A stretch of 64,000 nucleotides of DNA from Dyadobacter sp. SG02 (GCF_900109045.1 NZ_FNYL01000002.1:744001-808000); one strand, 5' to 3'; positions 25,106-34,604 are shown, counted from the stretch's first letter. The notes: generated by a model not told the origin, from the sequence alone. Made by a program: numbers and translations.

Positions 25106-26170
25106 ATGCATTATTTTAAAACCTTCCTGGAAGTCGCCGGTGTGCTGATCGTAATGATGTCGCTCATTCCGCTGATCCGGAGTGATTACTGGACCTTTCG
25201 GGTATTTGAATATCCCAGATTACAGAAGCTCGTCCTCAGCGTAGCCATCGGCGGCGTTTACCTGAGCCTGTTTTTCCAGACAGACCTGCAAACAGTGCTG
25301 CTCTCGGGACTTTTCATCCTGAATACGCTTTATCTGTGCTACCTGGTGTACCCGTTTACGCCCGTTGCGGGAAAGGTAATCCTGGCGGCGCGGACGCATT
25401 TGCCTGAGAACCGGATATCGATTTTGTCTTCCAATGTTTTTCAGGACAACAGGAATACCCCCGGTTGCCTGAACCTCATCCGTAAATACGACCCCGACGT
25501 GGTGCTCCTGTTGGAAACCGACAGTTACTGGCACGAAAACACGCTGGCATTGCGCGAACATTATCCTTACGAGGTGCCGGTACCGCTGGAAAACACTTAC
25601 GGAATGCTGCTTTACTCTAAATTGGCCCTTTCCGAAATACAGGTCCGGCACCTGGTGGATGATGAAATACCGTCCATTAAAGTGCTGGTAACCTTACCTT
25701 CCGGCCAGAAAGTGCAGCTGTTTTGTGTGCACCCGACGCCGCCTGTTCCGGGCGAAAACCTGCATTCCACGGAGCGCGACAAGGAGCTTTTGCTGGTAGC
25801 AAAGGAGGTGAAAACGAGCCGTTTGCCATGCATTGTCGTTGGGGATCTGAACGACGTGGCCTGGTCGTACACCACCGATCTGTTTACCAAAATCAGCGGC
25901 CTGCTCGATCCGCGCATTGGCCGGGGTTTTTACAACACATTCCATGCGAAAATGCCGTTTCTGCGCTTCCCGCTCGACCATGTGTTCTGTTCTACGGATT
26001 TTAAACTGGTGGAAATGGCGCGGCTTGAAAACTTCTCATCCGATCATTTTCCTATCCTGCTTTCACTACAATTTGAGCCGACGGCAAGCATCGAACAGGA
26101 CGAGCCCGAGGCCGAGCCGGAGGACATTGCCCTCGCGAACGAGAAAATTTCCAAAGAGTCGCCGGAGTAG
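25106..26170 (+). CDS. Membrane-anchored endonuclease/exonuclease/phosphatase-family protein
   Basis: A 354-residue protein with three hydrophobic segments in the first 95 residues, then an EEP-fold domain facing outward. Fold landmarks are RISILSSNVFQDN (metal-binding Asn), LLLETDSYW (metal-binding Glu), VHPTPPVPG, CIVVGDLNDVAWS (D-x-N) and FPLDHVFCS...SSDHFPILL (the SDH catalytic pair). The C-terminal 30 residues are Glu-rich. The family includes nucleases, lipid phosphatases and sphingomyelinase-like enzymes, and the substrate cannot be decided from sequence. Confidence 0.88.
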   Translation: MHYFKTFLEVAGVLIVMMSLIPLIRSDYWTFRVFEYPRLQKLVLSVAIGGVYLSLFFQTDLQTVLLSGLFILNTLYLCYLVYPFTPVAGKVILAARTHLPENRISILSSNVFQDNRNTPGCLNLIRKYDPDVVLLLETDSYWHENTLALREHYPYEVPVPLENTYGMLLYSKLALSEIQVRHLVDDEIPSIKVLVTLPSGQKVQLFCVHPTPPVPGENLHSTERDKELLLVAKEVKTSRLPCIVVGDLNDVAWSYTTDLFTKISGLLDPRIGRGFYNTFHAKMPFLRFPLDHVFCSTDFKLVEMARLENFSSDHFPILLSLQFEPTASIEQDEPEAEPEDIALANEKISKESPE

Positions 26171-26560
26171 CCCCATACCCCCCCGGAAAACACCTGTTTT
26201 TTACAACCACGTGTTTACACGCTTACGCCGCTCCGCCGGTTTGCTGAATTTTGACATGTCAATCAGGACGGGGTGCTGAAAAAATAATCCTGGTTGGCGC
26301 TTGCGTCTGATTCAACAAACTAAAAAAATCCGGGCGTGATCAAAGATTCGGGGAGCTCGATAACGGGTTCTTCGAATCGGAGTCCGGGTGTGGAACGAAC
26401 CTATTAACCTAACCGATAAATCGAATTAATTCTAATTTTTTAACGAATTAGTTACACGACTACCTTGCCCTTAGGTATATTGCTTTCCATTGTGCGGATG
26501 CGGGTTGCGCTGCACGATCGGGAAGCAATTATCTTTTTAAACCATTAAATCTCAGCGAGC
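26171..26560. other. 390-nt gene-free stretch
   Basis: No convincing gene. It holds a perfect 12-bp palindrome TTGACATGTCAA (26251-26262) and an AT-rich tract around 26420-26455 with the short inverted pair CTAATT/AATTAG. No TAnnTTTG promoter element was found before the next gene. Confidence 0.6.
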
Positions 26561-27247
26561 ATGCCGAAGTTTATCAGTGATGAAGTTTTTGCAAAATGGG
26601 TCGCCCAATGGCAGGCATTGGAACACAGCCGCGAGCCGTTTAGCTTTTTTAATTGGGGGAGCAAACTCCTTCTGGGCGATTTTTTCGACGGTGACGACTT
26701 CGAAACACTCGTGTCGACACCCGGAATTGCAGTCATAAAAGTCCGCTTTGGTTTCGATACCGACGATACCAGGTTCAAACTCGTGCTTTTCGGCGTCGAC
26801 AATGCCGGCCAAATCATTACACCTTATTATGCGCATACGCCGGGCGATTTCCGCGAGGCGGGAGACGGCCCCGGAGGCAATGTGCCCGATGTGCTGGCAA
26901 AGCAATGGATCAGTTATTGGGAGGAAAAAGGCCATGCGGGCGAAGTGGGCAGTCCGCTTTTCCGTACCCAATACGGGTTTTTGAATGGTTATAATTATCC
27001 GTTGAAAGAGCTGCTTGCGGCACTTTTCAGGTTTGAGAAAATGCCGAGGATTTACATCCGGTTTGTACTGCACCGGTATTTCCCGGCTGCTAATGAGGAT
27101 GTTCAGAAAGAATTAACGGGCTCCTACGCCTTCGGTCTGCTCTTCCAGGCCATTGCCAACCGCGAAGGCGGCACCGGCAGCCTGATCGGTCCCGACCAGG
27201 AAAGCGGCTATTACGACCTGAGCGCTCCTTGCCCGAGGACGTGTTAG
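26561..27247 (+). CDS. Hypothetical protein, 228 residues
   Basis: A soluble-looking protein starting MPKFISDEVFAKWVAQWQ, not recognised. No signal peptide or membrane helix. It has a Gly-rich middle (DGPGGNVPDV) flanked by aromatic residues (SYWEEKG, TQYGFLNGYNYP) and ends SAPCPRTC with two Cys close together. It is preceded by the 390-nt gene-free stretch and followed by a large decamer-repeat hairpin, so it is probably its own transcription unit. Confidence 0.75.
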   Translation: MPKFISDEVFAKWVAQWQALEHSREPFSFFNWGSKLLLGDFFDGDDFETLVSTPGIAVIKVRFGFDTDDTRFKLVLFGVDNAGQIITPYYAHTPGDFREAGDGPGGNVPDVLAKQWISYWEEKGHAGEVGSPLFRTQYGFLNGYNYPLKELLAALFRFEKMPRIYIRFVLHRYFPAANEDVQKELTGSYAFGLLFQAIANREGGTGSLIGPDQESGYYDLSAPCPRTC

Positions 27248-27254
27248 CGGTTTT

Positions 27255-27420
27255 GGTCAGGTCTGGTCAAGCGTGGTCATTTGTTGTATAGAATGGTTAA
27301 GTGTTGTCAAGATTTGTCATGTTTATTCATGATAGGACAACACCTGATCACACAACTCTTGACCATACCTGACCATTCTTGACCATACCTGACCACAAAT
27401 GACCACCCCCGACCACGCGT
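27255..27420. repeat. Period-10 TGGTCA / GACCA inverted-repeat array
   Basis: The left half (27255-27330) is built of 10-bp units with TGGTCA or TTGTCA at fixed phase. The right half (27361-27420) is six units of GACCATNNNN or GACCACNNNN in exact 10-bp register. One 12-bp arm pair is perfect, GTGGTCATTTGT (27273-27284) against ACAAATGACCAC (27395-27406). It lies between converging genes. Confidence 0.85.
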
Positions 27421-27425
27421 GATCC

Positions 27426-30400
27426 TTATTCCGTCGGAGTCGCCGCAACGAGTTTCACCGGCCCGAGCAGACCACTGGGTTGCAATGGGGAATCGGGTTT
27501 GTAGAATGGCATGGTCGTGAAAGTGATTTTGTTCGTTACCCCGGGTTGGGCATCACCGATCAGCCGGTTGACCCAGGTATTGGTAACCTTTATCTGAATG
27601 TTATTGGAGCCCTGTTTCAATGCTTCCGTTACATCGATGCGGAATGGTTTTTTCCAGGTAATGCCTATGTTTTTGCCATTGATAATCACTTCCGCCAGGT
27701 TTTTAACATCACCCAAATCCAGCCAATACCGCGCATTTTTATGGATGGTAGGAACATTCAATGTGTTTTCATAAGTAGCTGTTCCGGAGAAATACTTGAT
27801 GCCCGCGTCCGCATTGTCAGACAGTGGGGCCAATGCATTGAGTTGCACTTGTGCGGGAGCACCCAGGCCCGGCTGGAAGCGCACCGTCCACGTGCCTGTA
27901 ACGCCCGCGACTTCCGATTCCGTCAACGCCGGCACGGTGTGGGAATTCGAAGCCGTCTTTCCGCTGAAAACAATGAAATATGCCTGCCAGGAATCGAATT
28001 TCAAAGGTATCGTCGTGCGTCCGTCAGCGATTTGGTAGGAGAGCGGACTGGTTTTCCCGGTTTCAGGATTCCAGAGAAGCGGGGTTTTGCCTGCGACCCG
28101 GAAGCTGACCTGCGCGTCGTTGGCGTCGGCGCTCCGGTTATCGAGCCAGTAAATATCGGTATCGGCGGTCTGGCGGTGTACGTAAAGGATTTTAGCCTTT
28201 TCGCCGGTAATGATCACGTCTTTTTGTGTGATGCTGCTCAAAACGGTTTCAATAGGCTGGGTTGAGACATTAGGATTGCTCCAAATCTGGTTTACCAATG
28301 CCGCAAAAGCCGTGGCATCGTCGCTCAGGCTGGGGGAGCGCTCGGGTTTTACGCCTGCCACTTTCATGCCTGCCGATACCAGCTCGCCGATCTTTTGCAA
28401 CACGGGCAAAGTCATATTCCGGGCGGTAGAATCCAGCACGAGCAACCGGTACTGTTGGCCGGAAGGCGTGGTAATCGCGCCTTTTTCCACTTTCAGCATA
28501 TTTTTAATCACACTCGAATTGGCAAAATCGAATGCATAGCCCGCAGGAATGGAGGGCAGTTTTTGAGTGGAAATCTGGGTGATATTGGAATTTTCACCAT
28601 AATAATAGAGCACGTCCACGACTTGCTTGCCCTGTTGGAGCATGAAGCAGCTTCTGCCGAGGTAATCCATCCACGCCTTCGCCTGTTCAGCCCATGTTTC
28701 CTGACGGGTGAAATACTGCCCGAACGGCCCCAGCGAAAAACCAGGCTTTTTGTCATCCAGCGGCTGGTGCACCGAGGTATGGACTACAAAGCGATTCAAA
28801 CCGGACGCCATTTCCAGATCGGCCGTGCGTTTCAGTTTCTCCGGGTACCAGGTAAATGCATTACCGACGGACGTCATCGACTCAGCAGCCACGATATTTT
28901 GCCCGTAAATATGCGCTACCGACGCCGATTCGCGGATATCGGCTTCGCTGCGCACTTCTTCGTCGGCCCCACCGGCCAGACTTCCGGGCGTCCACATGGC
29001 AGCCATCGGAACATCCGCCTTGCGCTTCACGTCCATGCCATCGGCCAGGTATATGCGCCCGCCCTCGTGCGACTCGGTATACCGTTTCATGCCCCGGGCC
29101 TTCAATGCTTCGCCGATCGTCTCATAGTGGTTTTCCACGATCAGTTCGCCGATCGTCTTGCGGAAATCCCAGAGGAACCGGTCGCTTTCCGCCGCGCTTT
29201 TCACGACCACGCCCGTGAGCACGGGAATCCAGGGCGTAATGTCGTAGCCGCGCCGCTTTTTGAATTCCGCAGGCATTGCCTTCGTCCAGGTCATATGCCC
29301 GGCTTCGTAACTGTCGAGCACCATGTATTGCAACCCTTTGGCGCCCATTTGGCCGCCGGTAGCGTCTTTGTACATGTCGAGGTAAGTATTAATGTATTTG
29401 GTAACCGCGTCTTTATCCAGTTTATCCACTTCCAAACCCGTCGCTTCTGGTGAAGCGGGGTGGTTTTTGCGGCCGGTAAGCGAGTATCCTAGCCGCAACA
29501 CGACCCAGTTGCCGGCGGGCGGCGTCCAGTTGATGCTGCCGTCGGCATTCATTTTAGAGGTCAGGTCAACGACATCCGTGAGCGGTACCACGTCGGCATT
29601 AGCTTGAATGAAGGACGTTGTATTTTCCCGCCAGGGGCTGAAACCGGCCTTTTCTTCAAATTGATCCATCCGGTCGGTGTTATGGAATACGATTTCGGCA
29701 ACTTGTACACCTTCCGGCTTGGCCGGCTGCGCATTACCGCCGCCAAACATCGATGCAAAAGGATTGAGCGGCGGAGGTAATGTTTTAAATGCAATGCGGT
29801 AAAACCTGGCCGTAACCGGTGCGAATGCTAACGTGTTTTGCGGAACAGTACTGCCTTTAATGGGCGCTACATCCCTGAAATTCACACCGTCGTCGCTGAT
29901 TTTCAATGTACGGTTATTGGGTGCGCCATTGAATTCCGCCAATGCCCCGCCCGAACTCGCGCCTACAATCGTCAATGCCTTGAAGGTCTGAGGGCTGTCG
30001 AATTCATATTGTACCCACATATCCTGGCCTACTTCCATGGGCGGCAGGAGGGTGGTTTTGCCCAGATCGCCATCCGTCAGTTCCGCCACAGAGAATGTAC
30101 CGCCGCTGGAAGTTACTTTCGGGTTCAGGGAAGTCATGAGTTTATCGGTTGCCGGCAGGCGATAAGCGATCACGGCCGCATCGGCATAGTAATCGGGTAC
30201 TTCGCCCGTCGGACCGGTAATGCCGCCTTCCGCAGGCAGCGGCACATTCTGAAATTTGCCTGCTACCGGCTTGGGCTGCGGCAGTTTACCGGTGAAAGCC
30301 TGACCGCCTGAGACGCGGGTTTCGGTCCACACGTATTTTTTCATCGCGTCGGCTGCGGGTACCCACGGCCCGCCCGTTACGCTCCACCCGGGCGAGCCCG

Positions 30401-30731
30401 CAATGGCCATTTCGAGGTCGAGTTTTTCCGCGAGATCAGTGGTGTGCTTGAATGCATCCTTCCATTCCGGCGTCATAAACACCAGTTTCTTCGGCGTCAC
30501 ATTCGGCGTAAAAAGGCTCGCGTCGAAATTCTGGAAACCGCCTATGCCTACACGCTTCATCCATTCCAGGTCTTTGGTAATGCCTTCCTTGGTGATATTG
30601 CCGTTCATCCAATGCCACCATACCCGCGGCTTGGCGGCGTCTGGCGGGGTTTGGAAGCCTTGTTGGAGGGAGGTCGTCTGTCCGAATGCGAGCGCGGGAA
30701 GCGCCCACGCGAGTAGCGCGAGTTTTTTCAT
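27426..30731 (-). CDS. GH106-like alpha-L-rhamnosidase, exported
   Basis: A 1101-residue multi-domain hydrolase. The start at the ATG at 30731 gives the signal peptide MKKLALLAWALPALAFGQ; the frame is open 25 codons earlier. The segment after it, KPRVWWHWMNGNITKEGI...LEWMKRVGIGGFQNFDA, is diagnostic of GH106-type large rhamnosidases. Other parts are LAEKLDLEMAIAGSPGWSVTGGPW, a discoidin-like insertion (about 240-345), QYMVLDSYEAGHMTW with likely catalytic acid residues, and a C-terminal galactose-binding-like domain (KNAR-YWLDLGDVKNLAEVIINGKNIG). It would remove rhamnose from rhamnogalacturonan or similar glycans. Assignment to GH106 is by recognised motifs only. Confidence 0.85.
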   Translation of the reverse strand: MKKLALLAWALPALAFGQTTSLQQGFQTPPDAAKPRVWWHWMNGNITKEGITKDLEWMKRVGIGGFQNFDASLFTPNVTPKKLVFMTPEWKDAFKHTTDLAEKLDLEMAIAGSPGWSVTGGPWVPAADAMKKYVWTETRVSGGQAFTGKLPQPKPVAGKFQNVPLPAEGGITGPTGEVPDYYADAAVIAYRLPATDKLMTSLNPKVTSSGGTFSVAELTDGDLGKTTLLPPMEVGQDMWVQYEFDSPQTFKALTIVGASSGGALAEFNGAPNNRTLKISDDGVNFRDVAPIKGSTVPQNTLAFAPVTARFYRIAFKTLPPPLNPFASMFGGGNAQPAKPEGVQVAEIVFHNTDRMDQFEEKAGFSPWRENTTSFIQANADVVPLTDVVDLTSKMNADGSINWTPPAGNWVVLRLGYSLTGRKNHPASPEATGLEVDKLDKDAVTKYINTYLDMYKDATGGQMGAKGLQYMVLDSYEAGHMTWTKAMPAEFKKRRGYDITPWIPVLTGVVVKSAAESDRFLWDFRKTIGELIVENHYETIGEALKARGMKRYTESHEGGRIYLADGMDVKRKADVPMAAMWTPGSLAGGADEEVRSEADIRESASVAHIYGQNIVAAESMTSVGNAFTWYPEKLKRTADLEMASGLNRFVVHTSVHQPLDDKKPGFSLGPFGQYFTRQETWAEQAKAWMDYLGRSCFMLQQGKQVVDVLYYYGENSNITQISTQKLPSIPAGYAFDFANSSVIKNMLKVEKGAITTPSGQQYRLLVLDSTARNMTLPVLQKIGELVSAGMKVAGVKPERSPSLSDDATAFAALVNQIWSNPNVSTQPIETVLSSITQKDVIITGEKAKILYVHRQTADTDIYWLDNRSADANDAQVSFRVAGKTPLLWNPETGKTSPLSYQIADGRTTIPLKFDSWQAYFIVFSGKTASNSHTVPALTESEVAGVTGTWTVRFQPGLGAPAQVQLNALAPLSDNADAGIKYFSGTATYENTLNVPTIHKNARYWLDLGDVKNLAEVIINGKNIGITWKKPFRIDVTEALKQGSNNIQIKVTNTWVNRLIGDAQPGVTNKITFTTMPFYKPDSPLQPSGLLGPVKLVAATPTE

Positions 30732-30885
30732 AGTAATAAGCTGATTTACCGCCAAAAAACTGATCTGTACCGATGGTGAAGCGACCCGCCTGAGCTTTCT
30801 ACTCATGTGGTTTAAGCGAGATATTTTTAGATAATATCAATGACGGTGGAGCTTGCTCAACATTCTTTTTTGTCTGGAAATGTTT

Positions 30886-30893
30886 TATCTTTG
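30886..30893 (+). promoter_or_regulatory. -7 element TATCTTTG of the toxin-antitoxin operon
   Basis: A perfect TAnnTTTG element 14 bp before the GTG start of the first gene. The -33 partner is not clear (TTTG at 30869-30872 is too near). The transcript would have a very short leader. Confidence 0.5.
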
Positions 30894-30907
30894 AACTTAA
30901 CTTATAA

Positions 30908-31375
30908 GTGAATCGTATTTATTTTGAGTTGTATTCCAAATCCAGGGAGGCTACTATCTACACCATTAGATTTGAAGGTTGTCTATCCACCGAGACCGAC
31001 CTATTTGTAGACGAATATCTTGAAAAGGGTTTTTCAGAAGATATTCTGGCAATCAAACGTTGGCTGATAAATATCGAAAACCGTGGCGCTCAGCTTCGAT
31101 ACTTCCGGGCCGAAAACAATGTCTTTGCCGGGCCAGTTTCATTTTCCAGGCTTCGTATTTACTGCATTAGATGTAGCCACAACATCGTAGTTATTGACGG
31201 CGGAGGAGAGAAGAAAGGCCAAAAAACGCAGGACGGAGCGGAGACCTGGAAAGCGATGAAATTGATGATGGCCATTGACGAGAAGCTGATCGTAAAGATT
31301 CAGGAGAACGAAATTCGTTATTCAAATGACCTCATGACGTTGGAAGGTGAACTTTTTATCGACTTAAAATTATGA
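30908..31375 (+). CDS. Probable toxin of a type II toxin-antitoxin pair
   Basis: A 155-residue protein with a GTG start at 30908, just behind a -7 promoter element. Its centre, RYFRAENNVFAGPVSFSRLRIYCIRCSHNIVVIDGGGEKKG in part, resembles the strand-rich core of RelE/HigB-like ribonuclease toxins. The match is distant and made by eye. The stop TGA overlaps the ATG of the next gene (ATGA), so the two are translationally coupled, and that next gene is an HTH antitoxin-like protein. The DNA is clearly more AT-rich than its surroundings, which fits horizontal transfer. The alternative is an unrelated stress protein. Confidence 0.6.
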   Translation: MNRIYFELYSKSREATIYTIRFEGCLSTETDLFVDEYLEKGFSEDILAIKRWLINIENRGAQLRYFRAENNVFAGPVSFSRLRIYCIRCSHNIVVIDGGGEKKGQKTQDGAETWKAMKLMMAIDEKLIVKIQENEIRYSNDLMTLEGELFIDLKL

Positions 31376-31677
31376 ATGCATTAGAAAAACTTACATCTGA
31401 CCCCGCAATAGACAGATTCATCGACACAAGTTTCGACCTTTCAGATCGTATTCATGAAATCCTCGAATCGAAAGGGTTAACGCAGAAGGACCTGGCTGAC
31501 ATGATCGGTAAAAAGGAATCGCAGGTGAGTAAATGGATGACTGGGACGCACAATTTCACGATCAAGACACTCGCTCTGATCGAAGTGAAACTGGGTGTGT
31601 CGATTTTTCAAGTTACGAAAGGTCCCTTCGAGCCTGTGAAAAACGAAGTGGAAGAACCCGCTGATGTACTGGAATAG
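31372..31677 (+). CDS. XRE-type HTH antitoxin-like protein
   Basis: A 101-residue protein. A Cro/C1-type helix-turn-helix lies at about 33-82 (ILESKGLTQKDLADMIGKKESQVSKWMTGTHNFTIKTLALIEVKLG). The acidic tail ends VEEPADVLE. It overlaps the upstream gene by 4 nt. In HigBA-like systems the antitoxin follows the toxin, as here, and binds its own promoter. A solo phage-like regulator is the alternative. Confidence 0.75.
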   Translation: MNALEKLTSDPAIDRFIDTSFDLSDRIHEILESKGLTQKDLADMIGKKESQVSKWMTGTHNFTIKTLALIEVKLGVSIFQVTKGPFEPVKNEVEEPADVLE

Positions 31678-31703
31678 ACCGTACTTGTTTTAGTTGTGCG
31701 CAC

Positions 31704-31736
31704 AAAAAAACCAGGACGTCCCAATGGAACGCCCTG
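31704..31736 (-). terminator. Terminator of the TonB receptor gene
   Basis: CAGGACGTCCC (31712-31722) against GGAACGCCCTG (31726-31736); on the minus strand the mismatches become G-T wobbles. A run of seven T follows (31710-31704). An adjacent perfect palindrome TTGTGCGCACAA (31694-31705) may stop transcripts from the other side. Confidence 0.75.
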
Positions 31737-31775
31737 ATCAGCAGTGTTATAATAATTCGTACTTCTCTCTAAATC

Positions 31776-34340
31776 TTAGAACGAGTAGCGCAAGGTAACG
31801 CCGTAGGTGCGTTGGTCGCCTACGATACCGGCGTACTGGCCGTAGCTGCCCGGTGCTGCGAGGAGCAGTTCATAGTAGTCTTTGTTGAATACGTTTCTGG
31901 CCCAAACGAAGAACGAAATGCCATTCGAACCGCGGAAACCGAGACGGCCGTTGGTCAGCGAGTAACCCGATATGTTCAGGTATTTCGATGGCGACGGGTT
32001 TGAAGAAAATTCCGAGCGTGCGAACACATCGACACCGAGGAAGTAGTTGCCTTTCAGGCCGAGGAATGTACCTTTTACAGTCCCTTCACCACCCACAGAA
32101 CCCGACCATTTCGAGATACCGGGCAGACGGCCGCCGGAAATGTCTTTGAAAGCTTGCTCGCCGCCAACTTCTTCCAATGGAACCGGCGCGTTTTTAAATG
32201 TTACATATTTACCATCGGTATAGGTCACCGCCGCATTGAAGGAGAGGTGGCTGAACCGGATGTTTCCGTCCAATTCCACGCCTTGTACGCGTACCTTTTC
32301 AGCATTCGCGAGGTAACCGCGGTTTACGCCGGGCTCCGGAGTTTGTACCTGCGTTTGGAAATCTTTGATATCGGACCGGAAGATGGTCAGGTTCAACACC
32401 GAGTTGGCGGTAGGTCTGGTTTTAAAACCCAGCTCTTTATGCTCTACGTGCTCAGGTTTTACGTTGGCCAGGTCGAGCAGTACGGCGCCGTTGGCAGTCG
32501 GTAAACCACCCACGTTTACACCGATAGGTTTGTAACCGATCGAGTAAGTTGCGAATGCATTCAGGCGGCTGCTGGCTTTGTATTGAAGCGACAACTGTCC
32601 GGAGAAATTGCCCTGATCGTAGTTGGTATTGAATGCCTGGTCGGTATAAACAAGCCTTTTCAATGCGATCAATGCAGGGTCGGTTGTTTGCAGACCACCG
32701 TAAGTCTCTCTTTTATAGTCAACAACCTTCTTGTCATAGTTGTAACGCACACCCGGCAAAATGTGGAATTTGTCGGTAATAGCCCAGTCAGCATTTGCGA
32801 AAACGGCCAAACTGGTGCTTTTGATGCGGTTTGTCGTGCGGATACCGAAATTATCGAACAAGCCTGGTGTTTTCCAAAGCTCACTGGTAGTGCTCTGCGC
32901 AAAACGCCATTGTGCCGAACCAGCTTCTTCTGTTTGTACAGGATCCGATTTCAGATCTTGCCAAAGGCCGAACAATCCTACTACGCCGCTGAGTTTCGGA
33001 GAAATTTTACCAGAATAGCGGATCTCCTGAGACCATTGGTCATGCACCGAGTTGCCGGAAGAGATCGTAAATACAGGAATTCCAAGGTAATCGCGGTCGT
33101 TGAGGGGTACCCATTTCCAGAAACGCCATGCAGAAGTTGCTGTGAGCGTTCCGTTACCGATTTTAATATCCGCGTTGGCAGAAACGCCCCCGAGCCTGTT
33201 GTCGGCTTTGGAAGGCGTATCCAAATCCAGTTTACGCTCGAATGCGCTGGAATAGGGGAGCTTGTAACCCAGATCGGCGATGATCGCGTCGAACTGGCGG
33301 TAAGCTGCACGTTTCGTAGGCACCACACCTGCCACAGGCCAGCCGTATCCGTTTGGTTTCTGGTCCGAAACGTCGCCGATTACGGTAATATTAACCTTGC
33401 TGCTGGGTTGGTAAAGGATCTGGCCGCGTACACCGATGTTGTTGATATCGTTGATCGGCTGTTGAGTATGCTCGTTGAAAAACAGACCGTTGCGCTGCGT
33501 ACCGGTGAATGAAACGCGTGCTGCGAGTTTCTTGCTGATCGGACCGGTAAATGATCCTTTGGCCTGAATGTAGCCGAAGTTACCGTAGCTCAATTCGAAG
33601 CTGCCGCCCGGATCGAACTGCGCAGCGCGGGTAGTAATGTTGAATGCACCGGAAGTAGTGTTCTTTCCGAAAAGCGTTCCCTGAGGCCCGCGAAGTACTT
33701 CAATACGCTCGATGTCGATGAAATCCAGGGCGGTAGCTGCGGGACGTGCGTAGTAAACGCCGTCGACATAAAAACCTACACCCGGGTCGATACCGTCGTT
33801 GGTCAGACCGTAAGTAGAGCCGAGGCCGCGAATATTCAATGTCGTGTTACGTGCATTGGAAACGTACAGCTGAACTGTTGGAACGAGTTCTTTCAAACGG
33901 TTCACATTGAACGCACCCGCGTCTTCTGCGGTCGATCCGCGGATTACCGAGATCGGAATAGGCACTTCCTGAGCGGATTCCTGTCGACGACGCGAAGAAA
34001 TGATCACGTCTTCCAGATTTCCAGCCGAAGGGTCGAGTTTGATCGTCACCCCGCTGCCTTCAATCACTGTTTCTTTTTTGATATAACCTAAAAACGATAC
34101 TACCAGTGTAAATGGCAGTTTTTGACCCGTAACTAGTTGAAATTCACCGTTTGCATCTGTTGCGGCTCCGTTGGTCGTTCCCTTGATGGTCACGGTTGCG
34201 CCGATGAGCGGGGAGTCGTTGGAGGCGTCAAGAATCTTTCCGGAAACCGTGGCATTGACGATCGGTGGGTTCTGGGCCTGTGCAACAAATGAGATGAGTA
34301 GAATTGCTGAGCTGAATAGGGTCGTTAAAAATGTCTTCAT
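31776..34340 (-). CDS. TonB-dependent outer-membrane receptor
   Basis: An 854-residue receptor. Signal peptide 1-22 (ending VAQAQ), then a carboxypeptidase-regulatory-like domain (about 28-110: VSGKILDASNDSPLIGATVTIKG). The plug domain starts near the TonB-box region DVIISSRRRQESAQEVPIP and contains LNIRGLG, GFYVDGVYY and IERIEVLRGPQGTLFGKN. The 22-strand barrel ends with YGVTLRYSF. The RRRQES-AQEVP plug resembles siderophore and other small-molecule receptors. There is no SusD next to it, so it is not a SusC-type glycan importer. Substrate unknown. A -7-like element lies at 34490-34497. Confidence 0.93.
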   Translation of the reverse strand: MKTFLTTLFSSAILLISFVAQAQNPPIVNATVSGKILDASNDSPLIGATVTIKGTTNGAATDANGEFQLVTGQKLPFTLVVSFLGYIKKETVIEGSGVTIKLDPSAGNLEDVIISSRRRQESAQEVPIPISVIRGSTAEDAGAFNVNRLKELVPTVQLYVSNARNTTLNIRGLGSTYGLTNDGIDPGVGFYVDGVYYARPAATALDFIDIERIEVLRGPQGTLFGKNTTSGAFNITTRAAQFDPGGSFELSYGNFGYIQAKGSFTGPISKKLAARVSFTGTQRNGLFFNEHTQQPINDINNIGVRGQILYQPSSKVNITVIGDVSDQKPNGYGWPVAGVVPTKRAAYRQFDAIIADLGYKLPYSSAFERKLDLDTPSKADNRLGGVSANADIKIGNGTLTATSAWRFWKWVPLNDRDYLGIPVFTISSGNSVHDQWSQEIRYSGKISPKLSGVVGLFGLWQDLKSDPVQTEEAGSAQWRFAQSTTSELWKTPGLFDNFGIRTTNRIKSTSLAVFANADWAITDKFHILPGVRYNYDKKVVDYKRETYGGLQTTDPALIALKRLVYTDQAFNTNYDQGNFSGQLSLQYKASSRLNAFATYSIGYKPIGVNVGGLPTANGAVLLDLANVKPEHVEHKELGFKTRPTANSVLNLTIFRSDIKDFQTQVQTPEPGVNRGYLANAEKVRVQGVELDGNIRFSHLSFNAAVTYTDGKYVTFKNAPVPLEEVGGEQAFKDISGGRLPGISKWSGSVGGEGTVKGTFLGLKGNYFLGVDVFARSEFSSNPSPSKYLNISGYSLTNGRLGFRGSNGISFFVWARNVFNKDYYELLLAAPGSYGQYAGIVGDQRTYGVTLRYSF

Positions 34341-34489
34341 AAATGAGGAATTGCTTTACTGTTTTCGATGGTGTTCATGAGTGGTGGTTACTGCAAAACA
34401 GCCTGTCCTAGTGCTGCTTACGGAGAAGAGGACAACAACAGTAAGGTATAATCGGTGGTTTCATGTGTAGGGATTGTAAGTTTCTCAGG

Positions 34490-34497
34490 CAAAGCTA
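34490..34497 (-). promoter_or_regulatory. Possible -7 element TAGCTTTG for the TonB receptor
   Basis: CAAAGCTA on plus reads TAGCTTTG on minus and lies about 150 bp before the receptor start. The -33 partner was not found. Confidence 0.35.
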
Positions 34498-34549
34498 TGG
34501 ATATTATTTAGTATATAGAAATAGTAGAGTAATATTTTTTTGAAATAAA

Positions 34550-34585
34550 ACAAAAAACGGACCGGGGATAAGCTCCCGGCCCGTT
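34550..34585 (-). terminator. Terminator downstream of the thioredoxin-like gene
   Basis: On the minus strand ACGGGCCGGG pairs with CCCGGTCCGT (34584-34575 and 34566-34557) with one G-T wobble, followed by TTTTTTGTTTT. It lies 20 nt past the thioredoxin-like stop. Confidence 0.85.
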
Positions 34586-34604
34586 CATAATGTACTGTAA
34601 ATCA

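Noticed and set aside
28395..29453. 352-residue open frame antisense to the GH106-like gene
   Set aside because: His/Arg/Pro-rich translation without domains, fully inside a convincing gene.
32583..33512. 309-residue open frame antisense to the TonB receptor
   Set aside because: No family features; the receptor is clearly the coding strand.
31776..34340. SusC-type glycan importer assignment for this TonB receptor
   Set aside because: The SusC plug signature and an adjacent SusD gene are missing; the plug resembles small-molecule or siderophore receptors.
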